From the NCBI GenBank assembly GCA_965243755.1, contig CBDEVW010000002.1:186001-250000 (forward strand): a stretch of 64,000 bases of DNA, in the 5' to 3' direction. The stretch's first letter is position 1; every line of letters starts with the position of its first letter. The stretch comes from JANSWY01 sp965243755 (GTDB taxonomy: Bacteria > Bacteroidota > Bacteroidia > Cytophagales > Cyclobacteriaceae). The position numbers and the translations under genes were made by a program. A model generated the notes under the pieces. The model had not been told where the DNA came from. It did not search any database and was given only the letters and a program-made list of their open reading frames with translations. Below, one piece after another: positions 37,496-46,222 of the stretch.

Positions 37496-37733
37496 AACTC
37501 AACTGCAATATCGCCTTTTTTGTTCCTCATATCTTAAGGGGTGGCATGATTTTAGTTGTTACAGCTACACCTACTTAATTGATCAAAGTGGTGAACTGCA
37601 TAAATTCTCAAATTTTTAATTGCCGGTTCCAACCATTTTTTCATGCTGGTAGTCTTAGTTATTTGCAGCTTTGGTTGCTGTCCGGGATGTCTAAAATTTA
37701 ATGAGCAAAAGTCCCTAAAATATTTTAGAATTT
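37496..37733. other. Intergenic part between uvrA and the ECF sigma gene
   Basis: The gap from 37496 to 37850 has no convincing gene. Its right part holds the promoter listed at 37734. In the left part I see only AT-rich sequence with no hairpin, RNA gene or clear uvrA promoter. Confidence 0.5.
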
Positions 37734-37764
37734 TTTGATGATTACAGATTAATCCATAGTTTTG
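37734..37764 (+). promoter_or_regulatory. Bacteroidota housekeeping promoter of the ECF sigma operon
   Basis: TTTG at 37734-37737, 19 bases, then TAGTTTTG at 37757-37764: a full match to TTTG-N19-TAnnTTTG. Transcription would start near 37771, giving a leader of about 80 nt before the sigma factor ATG. This means that the gene can be read by the housekeeping sigma factor. Confidence 0.75.
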
Positions 37765-37850
37765 AGATTGTTGTAATCAAAAAAAATACTATTTCCACAC
37801 AAACCCTGACAATATGATATAGACCTCTACGTTAACAAAACAGGTAATTT

Positions 37851-38450
37851 ATGAATAGTAGTGCATTAAATGACAGCCAGCTACTGTCGTTGTACAAAGG
37901 AGGTAACGAAGAGGCCTTTTCAGAATTAGTAAACAGGCACAAAAACAGGGTTTTTACAACAATCTATCTTATTGTAAAAGACACCTATGTTGCGGAAGAT
38001 TTGTTACAAGACTGCTTTGTTAAAGCCGTCAACACAATCAAACGTGGCAAATACAATGAAGAAGGTAAGTTTCTGCCCTGGATTTTGAGGATTGCTCATA
38101 ATTTGGCCATTGATTATTTCAGGAAAGCTAAGCGTTATCCCACTATAGTAATGGAGGATGGAAGTAATGTATTTAATACATTAGATTTCTCCGAGGACTC
38201 CATGGAGTCTAAACAAATTAAAAATGACACCTATGCACTTTTGAAAAAGCTTATTCAGGAACTTCCTGAAGCGCAAAAGGAGGTGTTGATAATGAGACAT
38301 TATATGCAAATGAGTTTTCAGGAAATTGCAGAAAACACTGGGGTAAGCATTAATACGGCTTTGGGGAGAATGCGATATGCTCTCATTAACCTGAGAAAGA
38401 AAATGGACAAAACAAATATCGCCTATGACAAAAATTTTTACCGAAAATGA
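37851..38450 (+). CDS. ECF sigma-70 factor
   Basis: A 199-residue extracytoplasmic-function sigma factor. Region 2 runs from FSELVNRHKNRVFTTIYLIV through AEDLLQDCFVKAVNTI to FLPWILRIAHNLAIDYFRKAKR; region 4 has LPEAQKEVLIMRHYMQMSFQEIAENTGVSINTALGRMRYAL with a clear helix-turn-helix. It overlaps the next small gene by 26 bp, so the two are translationally coupled. The partner probably modulates it. Its targets are unknown. The gene has a housekeeping-type promoter at 37734. Confidence 0.92.
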   Translation: MNSSALNDSQLLSLYKGGNEEAFSELVNRHKNRVFTTIYLIVKDTYVAEDLLQDCFVKAVNTIKRGKYNEEGKFLPWILRIAHNLAIDYFRKAKRYPTIVMEDGSNVFNTLDFSEDSMESKQIKNDTYALLKKLIQELPEAQKEVLIMRHYMQMSFQEIAENTGVSINTALGRMRYALINLRKKMDKTNIAYDKNFYRK

Positions 38451-38664
38451 CTTGATTAGATTTATCTATGAGGAAACAACAGAAGCCGAATCTTTAGCTA
38501 TTAAAGATGCATTAATGTGCAACCACGAACTCCAGGAAGTCTATAATGATCTAATGGAGATGAAAACAACCCTGGATACTAACCATTTATCGCCAGGCAA
38601 ACATGTGGTGAACAATATTTTGAATTATTCAAGAAAATTTACCGACCTTTCCGTGATTAAATAA
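38425..38664 (+). CDS. Small cytoplasmic partner of the ECF sigma factor, unknown function
   Basis: A 79-residue, soluble, mainly helical protein (ENDLIRFIYEETTEAESLAIKDALMCNHELQEVYNDLMEM). The opening resembles the first helices of anti-sigma factors, where short helices embrace sigma, but no zinc-finger HxxxCxxC and no membrane segment is present. The start overlaps the sigma gene end by 26 bp and the stop codon lies in the loop of the following terminator. A role in controlling the sigma factor is inferred from this coupling only. Confidence 0.7.
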   Translation: MTKIFTENDLIRFIYEETTEAESLAIKDALMCNHELQEVYNDLMEMKTTLDTNHLSPGKHVVNNILNYSRKFTDLSVIK

Positions 38665-38681
38665 AATCACGGAAATTTTTT
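38651..38681 (+). terminator. Terminator overlapping a stop codon, before nth
   Basis: A perfect 8-bp stem, CCGTGATT (38651-38658) and AATCACGG (38665-38672), with a 6-nt loop that contains the TAA of the small sigma-partner gene, followed by AAATTTTTTT-like sequence. It ends about 2 bp before the nth start codon, so nth must rely on read-through or another promoter. Confidence 0.8.
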
Positions 38682-38682
38682 C

Positions 38683-39330
38683 ATGCAGAAAAAACAACGG
38701 TACGAGGCATTCCTCAATCATTTTACTAAAAACTTCCCGGAACCGGAAACGGAACTACAGTATTCCAACCCTTTTGAGCTTTTAGTCGCGGTAGTACTTA
38801 GTGCTCAGTGTACTGACGTAAGGATCAATAAAGTTACTCCTGCATTATTCAAGGAATTTCCAACTCCGGAGCATCTGGCGGCAAGTAATTTTGACGAAGT
38901 TTTTCCTTTCATCAAAAGTGTCTCATATCCTAACAACAAAACAAAGCACCTGCTTGGGTTAGGGAAAATGCTCGTGAAAGACTTCAACTCTGAAGTCCCG
39001 GAGACTGTGGAAGATCTGCAAAAACTTCCTGGTGTTGGTAGAAAGACGGCAAATGTAATTGCGTCCGTCATTTATAATCAACCAACAATGGCAGTAGACA
39101 CTCATGTATTTAGGGTATCTAAAAGACTTGGCCTTGTCACTCAAACCGCAAAAACGCCCCTGGAAGTCGAGAAACAACTGGTGAAACACATCCCGGAAGA
39201 GCATATTCCCAAAGCGCATCACTGGCTGATTTTACATGGCCGATATGTATGTCTGGCCAGGAAACCAAAATGTGAGGAATGCGATATCACACATTTTTGC
39301 AAATGGCATGAAAGAAACCGATTAGATTAA
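38683..39330 (+). CDS. nth: Endonuclease III
   Basis: A 215-residue DNA glycosylase/AP lyase that removes oxidised pyrimidines. The helix-hairpin-helix LPGVGRKTANVIASV contains the catalytic lysine, VDTHVFRVSKRLGL the catalytic aspartate, and CLARKPKCEECDITHFC the four-cysteine iron-sulfur cluster loop (spacing C-x7-C-x2-C-x5-C by my reading). Length is normal. It begins 18 bp after the preceding stop and just after a terminator. Confidence 0.95.
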   Translation: MQKKQRYEAFLNHFTKNFPEPETELQYSNPFELLVAVVLSAQCTDVRINKVTPALFKEFPTPEHLAASNFDEVFPFIKSVSYPNNKTKHLLGLGKMLVKDFNSEVPETVEDLQKLPGVGRKTANVIASVIYNQPTMAVDTHVFRVSKRLGLVTQTAKTPLEVEKQLVKHIPEEHIPKAHHWLILHGRYVCLARKPKCEECDITHFCKWHERNRLD

Positions 39331-39336
39331 GTAGCA

Positions 39337-39819
39337 CTAATAGGTGATTTGATCTCTCGATTCGTGTTTATGTAAACGTAAGCTTTTTGTTTCTCCAAAT
39401 GCTTTGATGTGGATAATGTTCGTTTGGTCATCAAAGTGGCTGGTCAGGATGGTGGATTCTATGGTGATTTTCCTAAGCTTTTTTACTTTAGTTATTTCCA
39501 TAAAGCACCACAAAACATCGTCCTCCACCTCAATACCTAAAAAATTTATTGAGCCTGGTTTATCATTAACTTCAATGCTGAGGTGATCAAGAAAGTAACG
39601 TTCAATGGCATTTATTGCGCTGGAGTCATCTGGGGCCAGTGTCAGGTTGTATGGTAGCCCTTCAGGGTTGAGAATAACCTCTCCTATGTCATCAAGAAAT
39701 ACTTTTTGAGCTATTTCGATAGCTTTTGCTTCCTCGTCGAACTCAATTTCTGCTACACTGATATGGAACGGATGAGAAACAAGAAGAAATATGTTTGCAA
39801 GAATATTAAGAATCACCAT
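39337..39819 (-). CDS. DUF6702-family secreted protein
   Basis: A 160-residue protein with a signal-like N-terminus (MVILNILANIFLLVSHPFH). The start of the mature region, HPFHISVAEIEFDEEAKAIEIAQKVFLDDIGEVI, matches DUF6702 as I remember it: a small periplasmic beta protein that in Cytophagales lies beside a HupE/UreJ protein and an M1 aminopeptidase. That gene order is exactly what is found here, with the partner genes divergent. No catalytic residues are evident. Function unknown. Confidence 0.7.
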   Translation of the reverse strand: MVILNILANIFLLVSHPFHISVAEIEFDEEAKAIEIAQKVFLDDIGEVILNPEGLPYNLTLAPDDSSAINAIERYFLDHLSIEVNDKPGSINFLGIEVEDDVLWCFMEITKVKKLRKITIESTILTSHFDDQTNIIHIKAFGETKSLRLHKHESRDQITY

Positions 39820-39902
39820 ATGATATTTTCCTTATTTTAGCGGATTCAAATTATCAACAACAACTTACCATGGTTGTTATTACCTGAAAGCGAAGATAGA
39901 AC

Positions 39903-40490
39903 ATGTCACAGTTTAGGTTATATTTCGAATTAGGATTAGAGCATATTCTTGATGTAAACGGTTATGATCATATTTTATTTGTGATCGCTTTGTGTGCCAT
40001 TTACAGTGTTTCGGAATGGAGAAAGATATTAATTCTTGTAACCTCATTTACAATAGGGCATTCAATAACATTAGCATTAGCAACCGTTAGATATCTCAAT
40101 TTTGACTCGTCAATTATCGAATTTCTTATACCAGTAACCATATTTATTACTGCTGTTTCCAATTTGCTGGTAAAAGATCTTAGCAGTTACAATGCCAGAA
40201 AGATATCCTTCAACTATTTATATGCCGCCTTTTTCGGATTGATTCATGGGCTGGGATTCTCAAATTATCTGAAACAAATACTTAGCAAGGAGGAATCCAT
40301 TGTTACGCCTCTTTTTGCCTTTAACATAGGATTAGAAGTTGGTCAAATAATAATTGTTCTGGTTTTTATGGTAATTACTTTTATTGCGGTTTCGATTGTC
40401 GGTATCAGCAGGAGAAACTGGAAGTTCTTTATTTCCTCTGCTATAGCCGGTGTGGCAATCATGCTTATGATTGATACTAAATTTTGGTGA
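39903..40490 (+). CDS. HupE/UreJ-family membrane protein
   Basis: A 195-residue protein with about six to seven membrane helices. LGLEHILDVNGYDHILFVIALCA carries the conserved His-Asp-His of the family, and TSFTIGHSITLALA and FFGLIHGLGFSN add further conserved histidines inside helices, suggesting metal binding or transport. HupE and UreJ are nickel permeases, but this Bacteroidota branch is not near hydrogenase or urease genes, so the substrate is open. It is divergent from the DUF6702 gene and 17 bp before the M1 peptidase. Confidence 0.8.
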   Translation: MSQFRLYFELGLEHILDVNGYDHILFVIALCAIYSVSEWRKILILVTSFTIGHSITLALATVRYLNFDSSIIEFLIPVTIFITAVSNLLVKDLSSYNARKISFNYLYAAFFGLIHGLGFSNYLKQILSKEESIVTPLFAFNIGLEVGQIIIVLVFMVITFIAVSIVGISRRNWKFFISSAIAGVAIMLMIDTKFW

Positions 40491-40507
40491 TTTCTAATTA
40501 AAAACTT

Positions 40508-42721
40508 ATGAAAAGAGTTTGTTTATTGATAGTGTGCACATTTAGTGTAATGGTTGGGAAAGCCCAGGAATGGGATCAGAAATTTGAACAATTAGGGACA
40601 ACACTGCCTACTCCTAATACTTATCGTACCGCTTCTGGTGCTCCTGGTAAGGACTATTGGCAACAAAAAGCAGATTACATCATTGACGTAACGCTTAATG
40701 ATGAGAACCAATCCATTTCCGGGTCAGAAACAATTACTTATTTCAACAACTCTCCTGACGATCTTGAATACCTCTGGGTTCAACTTGATCAGAATATGAG
40801 GGCTCAGGATTCCAACACTCCTAAGACTACCACTAATTCTTTGAAGGATAGCTATTCCGGAAAGGCATTACAAAGATTAGCGCTAAACTACGATTATGAT
40901 GGTGGTTTTAAAATCTCCAGTGTTACTGATGGAAACGGCAAAAGTCTTGATGCCTTCCGCAATCAGACTATGATGAGGATCATTCTTCCTGAGCCACTTA
41001 AATCTGGTGAATCCTACACTTTGAAGATTAAATGGAGCTACAACATCAATGACCGAATGAAATTGGGTGGGAGGTCCGGATATGAGTATTTTCCGGAAGA
41101 CGGAAACTATCTTTATACCATCGCGCAGTGGTTTCCTAGAATGGCTGTTTACGATGATGTAGAAGGATGGCAAAACAAACAGTTTTTAGGAAGAGGTGAG
41201 TTTGCCCTAACATTTGGGGACTACAAGGTAAGTATAACAGTGCCTTCTGATTTTATTGTTGCTTCTACCGGCTCATTGCAAAATGCAAAAGAGGTATTGT
41301 CAAGCACACAAATGAAGCGGTTTGAGGCCGCCAAAAAAAGTTTTGACAAGCCGGTTTTGATTGTTACCGAAGAAGAAGCAATCGCCAACGAAAAAGATAG
41401 GTCCCGTGATACCAAAACATGGGTATATCAGGCTGAAAATGTGAGAGACTTTGCTTTTGCGTGTTCCAGGAAATTTATTTGGGATGCGATGGCTGTCAAA
41501 CTCGATAGCGGCACGCCACTAGCCATGTCTTATTACCCTAAAGAAGGGAACCCACTGTGGGAAGAGTTTTCGACAAAGGCGGTAGCTCAAACCCTTAAAA
41601 CTTATTCACACTACACCGTGGACTACCCATACCCTGTAGCTATCTCTGTGCACTCAGCATCTATCGGGATGGAATACCCGATGATCTGCTTTAACTATGG
41701 TCGGCCAGAGCCAAACGGCTATTATACGCCGCAGTTAAAGTATGGTATGATCAGCGTGATCATCCATGAGGTAGGTCACAACTTTTTCCCGATGATCATC
41801 AACTCCGATGAGAGACAATGGACATGGATGGATGAAGGGCTTAATACTTTCGTTCAATACCTGACCGAAAAGGAATGGGATCCGGCTTATCCATCTAAAA
41901 GAGGACCAGCAGAAAAGATTGTTGATTACATGAAAGGGGATAAAACCGGCATCAGACCAATCATGACAAACTCTGAGCAAATCCTTCAATTTGGTAATAA
42001 TGCCTATGCCAAGCCTGCTACGGCTTTGAATATTCTTAGAGAAACCATTATGGGTCCTGAGCTCTTTGATTATGCCTTTAAGACTTATGCTCAACGATGG
42101 GCATTCAAGCACCCTTCTCCGGCAGATTTTTTCAGAACGATGGAAGACGCTTCTGCAGTAGACCTGGATTGGTTTTGGAAAGGATGGTTCTATACCACTG
42201 ATCATGTTGACCTGTCAATTGATAAAGTAAGATGGGCAAGGCTTGAGTCAGACCAAAAAGAGGTAGAGCGACAGGTGAAGGTAAAGAACAAAGAAATTGA
42301 AGGAGTTGATCAGGAGCAAATGCTGAAATTCTCCAATTCCGCAGAAACCATTAAGTTCAACAACACAGATGAAGATGATTATAGTGAATTTAAGGCCAGG
42401 ATAAACGATTATGAGATTAAAAAAGGTCTTGCAGATAAGAACTTTTATGAAGTCACTTTTTCCAACAAAGGTGGTTTGGTGATGCCTATTATTCTGAAAT
42501 GGACATTTGAAGATGGCTCTGAGGAAATAGAAAAACTACCTGCAGAAATTTGGAGAATGAATGAGGAAAAAGTAACAAAGGTTTTTGTAAAGGATAAAAA
42601 GGTTACCAAGATAGAATTGGATCCTAACAAAGAAACTGCGGATGTCAATATTGAGGATAATATTTTCCCACGAGTTAAGATTGAATCCAAGTTTGACAAA
42701 TTCAAAAAATCAAACGAATAA
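40508..42721 (+). CDS. M1 family zinc metallopeptidase (aminopeptidase N-like), secreted
   Basis: A 737-residue exported enzyme (signal MKRVCLLIVCTFSVMVGKAQ). Zinc ligands H420EVGH424 and E443 lie 18 residues apart in HEVGHNFFP and WMDEGLNTF, and IGMEYPMICFNY is the aminopeptidase substrate motif. The N-terminal domain begins DYWQQKADYIIDVTLNDENQSISGSETITY. The C-terminus has an unusual beta domain. It acts outside the cytoplasm, removing N-terminal residues from peptides. The gene is followed by a strong terminator at 42731, so the unit HupE-M1 ends here. Confidence 0.93.
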   Translation: MKRVCLLIVCTFSVMVGKAQEWDQKFEQLGTTLPTPNTYRTASGAPGKDYWQQKADYIIDVTLNDENQSISGSETITYFNNSPDDLEYLWVQLDQNMRAQDSNTPKTTTNSLKDSYSGKALQRLALNYDYDGGFKISSVTDGNGKSLDAFRNQTMMRIILPEPLKSGESYTLKIKWSYNINDRMKLGGRSGYEYFPEDGNYLYTIAQWFPRMAVYDDVEGWQNKQFLGRGEFALTFGDYKVSITVPSDFIVASTGSLQNAKEVLSSTQMKRFEAAKKSFDKPVLIVTEEEAIANEKDRSRDTKTWVYQAENVRDFAFACSRKFIWDAMAVKLDSGTPLAMSYYPKEGNPLWEEFSTKAVAQTLKTYSHYTVDYPYPVAISVHSASIGMEYPMICFNYGRPEPNGYYTPQLKYGMISVIIHEVGHNFFPMIINSDERQWTWMDEGLNTFVQYLTEKEWDPAYPSKRGPAEKIVDYMKGDKTGIRPIMTNSEQILQFGNNAYAKPATALNILRETIMGPELFDYAFKTYAQRWAFKHPSPADFFRTMEDASAVDLDWFWKGWFYTTDHVDLSIDKVRWARLESDQKEVERQVKVKNKEIEGVDQEQMLKFSNSAETIKFNNTDEDDYSEFKARINDYEIKKGLADKNFYEVTFSNKGGLVMPIILKWTFEDGSEEIEKLPAEIWRMNEEKVTKVFVKDKKVTKIELDPNKETADVNIEDNIFPRVKIESKFDKFKKSNE

Positions 42722-42730
42722 CTCCTTGAT

Positions 42731-42759
42731 GGTGCTGGTCAATTAGCGTGACCAGCACC
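42731..42759 (+). terminator. Terminator after the M1 peptidase gene
   Basis: A perfect 10-bp stem, GGTGCTGGTC at 42731-42740 and GACCAGCACC at 42750-42759, with a 9-nt loop, followed by TCTTATT. Confidence 0.85.
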
Positions 42760-42847
42760 TCTTATTACTCCCTTCCTAAGTATTTTCACTTTTTATCTTC
42801 TCCATAAAATTCCGATATTCGTCCAAGGGTTACCAACGTACGTTATC

Positions 42848-43630
42848 ATGAAATACTTATATCTACTTACCACAGTGATTATTCTTGCCTCCTGTCAGAA
42901 TTCTAGTGACAAAAAGCCCGAGAGCATTCAGAATATCTCTGAAGTCAATCCCCCTGCCAAGGGTTTTGACCTAGAAGGGTCCGACAGTGCAGCCATTGAA
43001 ATTGCGAATCAGGTAATGGTCGCAATGGGCGGAAGAGAAGCCTGGGACCAAACAAAGTATTTAAAATGGAACTTCTTTGGTGCAAGACGGCACTTATGGG
43101 ATAAACACTCAGGAATTGCGAGAGTAGAAGACGCAGGTTCCGACCTTAAAATTATTGTGGATATTAATTCCGATAGTCTAACCGGAAAAGTTTGGAAAGA
43201 CGGGGCTGAGTTAACTAACCCAGATTCTTTGAAAAAGTATTTACAATTTGGCAAATCTGCATGGATAAACGACTCTTATTGGTTGGTGATGCCATTCAAA
43301 CTGAAAGATTCCGGTGTTACATTGAAGTATAAGGGTGAAGATATGATTAAGGATTCTGTAACATGTGATGTACTAAACCTGTCATTCAATAACGTTGGGG
43401 ATACACCAGAAAACTCGTACGATATTTGGGTGGATAAGAAAAGCAACCTCATAAAACAATGGGCGTTTTATAAGGACAGCACACAGGATAGTGCCAACTG
43501 GGTACTCCCATGGGACAATTACAAGCAGTATGGTGGCATACTTCTTGCGGACAAACGGGGGAAAAGCAACCTCACTGAAATTGCGGTGCTGGATTCAGTT
43601 TCAAACAAACTTTTTACAACATTTGAATAA
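42848..43630 (+). CDS. Lipoprotein of unknown function, LolA-like in part
   Basis: A 260-residue lipoprotein (lipobox LASC, C16 in MKYLYLLTTVIILASCQ). After a short linker comes AIEIANQVMVAMGGREAWDQTKYLKWNFFGAR, a pattern seen in Bacteroidota LolA/outer-membrane-lipoprotein-sorting-like proteins, and then long beta strands including DSVTCDVLNLSFNNVG and YDIWVDKKSNLIKQW. The fold is therefore probably a half-barrel that binds a hydrophobic molecule. It heads a run of four secreted proteins of unknown role. Family call is tentative. Confidence 0.7.
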   Translation: MKYLYLLTTVIILASCQNSSDKKPESIQNISEVNPPAKGFDLEGSDSAAIEIANQVMVAMGGREAWDQTKYLKWNFFGARRHLWDKHSGIARVEDAGSDLKIIVDINSDSLTGKVWKDGAELTNPDSLKKYLQFGKSAWINDSYWLVMPFKLKDSGVTLKYKGEDMIKDSVTCDVLNLSFNNVGDTPENSYDIWVDKKSNLIKQWAFYKDSTQDSANWVLPWDNYKQYGGILLADKRGKSNLTEIAVLDSVSNKLFTTFE

Positions 43631-43639
43631 CCCAAACAC

Positions 43640-44440
43640 ATGATACAGAAGGCTTTAGTAATAATTTACTTTCTAACCTTTTCTCTTATTTCTTTTGCGT
43701 CAGACGGAATTAAACTGGTCGCAAGCTCTAAAGAAGTGAAAAGCGGTAATGTAAGTTTATCCACTTTATACATCAACTCTACTAGTCTGGTAGTGAAGAC
43801 CAATATGAAAGGAACAGAAGCAACATTGTTGTTTGATGCCAACAAAGAGTTATTGACATATATCGATCATTCAAGTAAACAATATAGTGTCATAGATAAG
43901 GCAACAATGAAAGAGCTTGGGAAGCAGCTTGAGCAAATGGTTGTGATGATCAAAGCTTTCTATCAAAATATGCCCGAGGAGACAAAGAAGAAATTCAAAC
44001 CATTGATCGAAGGTAATGCTGTGAACGTTGACTATAAAAAAATCGGTAGCGAAAAAATTGCAAGTTGGAGTACCACAAAATATGAGGCCCTGAGTTCCGG
44101 TGAAAAAGTGTTAGTCACTAATATTGCTTCATTTTCATCGCTTAATATCCAAAAGAACAATATCAGCGCATTGCCCAAATTGCTCGATCTCATCTCAACT
44201 CATCTGTCGGGACTGGCAGCAATTGTTCCATCGGGTTCCATCTTTACGCAGTGGAGTGGCGAATCAAATCCTATGTTTAATGAGGGAATTCCGGTTAAAA
44301 CAATAACGTATACTGGTAATACAGCTGCGGAAGAAACAACTATTACTTCCATAGAAAACTCATCATTTAAGCTTTCTGATTTCCAAATTCCCTCTGGATA
44401 TCAACAACAAAAAATTGACCTTAACAAATCACTGAAATAG
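43640..44440 (+). CDS. Exported protein of unknown function, possibly DUF4412-like
   Basis: A 266-residue protein with signal peptide MIQKALVIIYFLTFSLISFA. The mature part begins SDGIKLVASSKEVKSGNVSLSTLYINSTSLVVKTN, then FDANKELLTYIDHSSKQYSVID and helical KELGKQLEQMVVMIKAFYQNM, similar to the DUF4412-type periplasmic proteins whose beta strands resemble LolA. No catalytic residues are seen. It starts 10 bp after the previous lipoprotein gene, so the two are cotranscribed. Confidence 0.65.
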   Translation: MIQKALVIIYFLTFSLISFASDGIKLVASSKEVKSGNVSLSTLYINSTSLVVKTNMKGTEATLLFDANKELLTYIDHSSKQYSVIDKATMKELGKQLEQMVVMIKAFYQNMPEETKKKFKPLIEGNAVNVDYKKIGSEKIASWSTTKYEALSSGEKVLVTNIASFSSLNIQKNNISALPKLLDLISTHLSGLAAIVPSGSIFTQWSGESNPMFNEGIPVKTITYTGNTAAEETTITSIENSSFKLSDFQIPSGYQQQKIDLNKSLK

Positions 44441-44593
44441 TTACATGTGCTGAATTCGGAACATGGCTGTTCGGATTTGATACAGTTTTTGCCTATTTGA
44501 AATTTGTAAGCCCTTGATTTTTAGGCTATTGCTGGATTTGGCATAGGTTTAGCCTCAATGCTAGCACAAGGTCAAACTCAAAATTTCAAAGCA

Positions 44594-44983
44594 ATGAACA
44601 AATTCAATAAAAAAATCGCATACATTTTAGCATTCGTTATTCTGTTTTCAGGGTTTTCTACAATGGCCAATGGGCTCGCTGCTGATTCTTCTGAAATCAG
44701 TATTCAGTCCTCTGAAATATTTGTCGAAGAAACAATGACAGATATTGAGATGGATGAAATAATGCTTTCACTCGAGAGTGATCATTCAAACTGGTTGGAA
44801 GATGCCGTAACGTACTATGTTTATGATACAAATGATAACCTGGTATTATCAGTAACTACCTCACGACTTGCTCCACTGGATGATGTATTGTTAGTAGAAA
44901 CGCTTGCTAAAAGTGATTTGCTGATGACATACAACAATGAATTATACTACAGGCTGAATCCTCCAAGAAATGGCATTAAATAG
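44594..44983 (+). CDS. Small exported protein of unknown function
   Basis: A 129-residue protein from ATG 44594 (an ATG at 44558 adds 12 residues of no signal character). The signal peptide is MNKFNKKIAYILAFVILFSG and probably ends at MANGLA. The mature protein is acidic and Ser-rich, with MTDIEMDEIMLSLESDHSNW and later VTYYVYDTNDNLVLSVTTS. I know no family. It is 153 bp from the preceding gene and followed by a 113-bp gap. Confidence 0.65.
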   Translation: MNKFNKKIAYILAFVILFSGFSTMANGLAADSSEISIQSSEIFVEETMTDIEMDEIMLSLESDHSNWLEDAVTYYVYDTNDNLVLSVTTSRLAPLDDVLLVETLAKSDLLMTYNNELYYRLNPPRNGIK

Positions 44984-45096
44984 TTACTTTGCCAGAAATC
45001 ACTGAGATCGAAATAACCTAATTCTCCTTTTTTGGCAGTGTAATGACAAGAGTAGATAGTGTTTTTCGCATTAGTTCAAAGAGATCAAAATAAATT

Positions 45097-46047
45097 ATGA
45101 GAATCCTTTCAGCCTTAATTCTTTTTATTAGTTTAAGTTGCCAATCTCAAGTCCATAAAAAATTTCCGTCTTCTGATGAATTGTTGGCGTTTTATAAGAC
45201 CAGCTACAATAACAAACAGTTCGATGCAATTTATGAATTATATTCATTAAATATGAAAAGTTCTTTAGGTGAAAATAAACACAATCAATTCTACTCCTCC
45301 CTTTATGAAAATAATGGGACACTGAAAGAGCTTTCTATTGTTGATCATAATAAGTTATATGATACTTACCATTTCAAATTTCAACATTCTGAAAGTATAG
45401 TTAGATTGAAGTTGAATGAAGAGATTCTTATTGATGGAATGATATTCAGGAAATATGCAATGGAAAGCAACAAAGAAAATATCTCAACCATAAATGATCT
45501 AAAATTACCATTTAATGGAGAATGGTTTGTTCACTGGGGGGGTGATAATGTTCTTCTGAACTATCATTATCAATCTGAATGTCAAAAATTTGCGTTTGAT
45601 TTTGTTATTAAGAAAGATGATTTGACATATAATGGCAGTGGACGTACAAATGAAGACTACTACGCCTTTGGGGAAGATATAATTTCACCTGTCGAAGGCA
45701 AAATTTTCAAGTTAATTGATGGGATAGAGGATAATAATCCTGGAAAGACCAACAAAAAAGCCGGTCCAGGAAATGTCATATATCTTCAAACAAAATATAA
45801 TGAATTAATAACCTTGGCTCATTTCAAAAATGGGTCAATTCTTGTAAAAGAAGGTGAAACTGTAAAGCAAGGACAGGTGCTTGGGAAATGTGGTAATTCT
45901 GGTAATTCAACAGAGCCACATTTGCATTTTCAAATTGAGAAATTAATTTCAAATGGTGATTGTGTTCCTCTCAAAGCAATGTTTCAAAAAATCAAAATAA
46001 ATCAAAAGATTGTCGAAAAAAGCTCCCCATTAAAGGTCAATTTGTAG
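45097..46047 (+). CDS. M23-family peptidase lipoprotein
   Basis: A 316-residue lipoprotein (lipobox SLSC in MRILSALILFISLSCQSQ). The N-terminal 120 residues form a DUF3887-like or NTF2-like domain (FYKTSYNNKQFDAIYELYS). The C-terminal domain is M23-like: AFDFVI, GEDIISPVEGKIF, GPGNVIYLQTKYNELITLAHF, and the HxH motif in EPHLHFQI. It probably cuts peptidoglycan cross-links or a peptide. Codon use is clearly more AT-rich than in its neighbours, which could mean recent acquisition. The gene has large gaps on both sides. Confidence 0.75.
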   Translation: MRILSALILFISLSCQSQVHKKFPSSDELLAFYKTSYNNKQFDAIYELYSLNMKSSLGENKHNQFYSSLYENNGTLKELSIVDHNKLYDTYHFKFQHSESIVRLKLNEEILIDGMIFRKYAMESNKENISTINDLKLPFNGEWFVHWGGDNVLLNYHYQSECQKFAFDFVIKKDDLTYNGSGRTNEDYYAFGEDIISPVEGKIFKLIDGIEDNNPGKTNKKAGPGNVIYLQTKYNELITLAHFKNGSILVKEGETVKQGQVLGKCGNSGNSTEPHLHFQIEKLISNGDCVPLKAMFQKIKINQKIVEKSSPLKVNL

Positions 46048-46172
46048 AGCAAATAAAGGAAAATGGATTAAATTCATCTTCTCTCGAATAATTGCCTTTA
46101 GACGAATAGCAAATTTTGTTTTAGAAAAGTAATGATTAAACTTATTTGATTTAAAAAAAGACCTGTTTCCTT
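46048..46172. other. AT-rich intergenic stretch after the M23 lipoprotein
   Basis: The gap 46048-46373 has no plus-strand gene. This left part is very AT-rich with no clear gene or hairpin except a weak GTTTC...GAAAC pair near 46164. The right part holds the minus-strand terminator and small ORF listed next. Confidence 0.5.
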
Positions 46173-46212
46173 AAAAAAAGAAACCCTAACTAAGCACTTT
46201 GCCTAATTAGGG
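46173..46212 (-). terminator. Strong minus-strand terminator downstream of the 41-codon ORF
   Basis: On the minus strand CCCTAATTAGGC (plus 46201-46212) pairs with GCTTAGTTAGGG (plus 46184-46195) across an AAAGT loop: a 12-bp stem with two G-U pairs, followed by TTTCTTTTTTT. The T tract is present only on the minus-strand side, so it terminates leftward transcription. Confidence 0.8.
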
Positions 46213-46222
46213 TCTCAACCAG

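Noticed and set aside
37496..37733. A LexA-like box or small RNA upstream of uvrA
   Set aside because: I found no dyad of the expected kind and no structured hairpin; the stretch is simply AT-rich.
44441..44500. A terminator after the 43640-44440 gene (GAACA...TGTTC)
   Set aside because: Only about five base pairs match and no adjoining T tract follows the stem.
46048..46172. A small plus-strand gene in the gap before the FtsX permease
   Set aside because: Stop codons occur often, no start with a convincing frame was found and the T-rich hairpin tail works leftward only.
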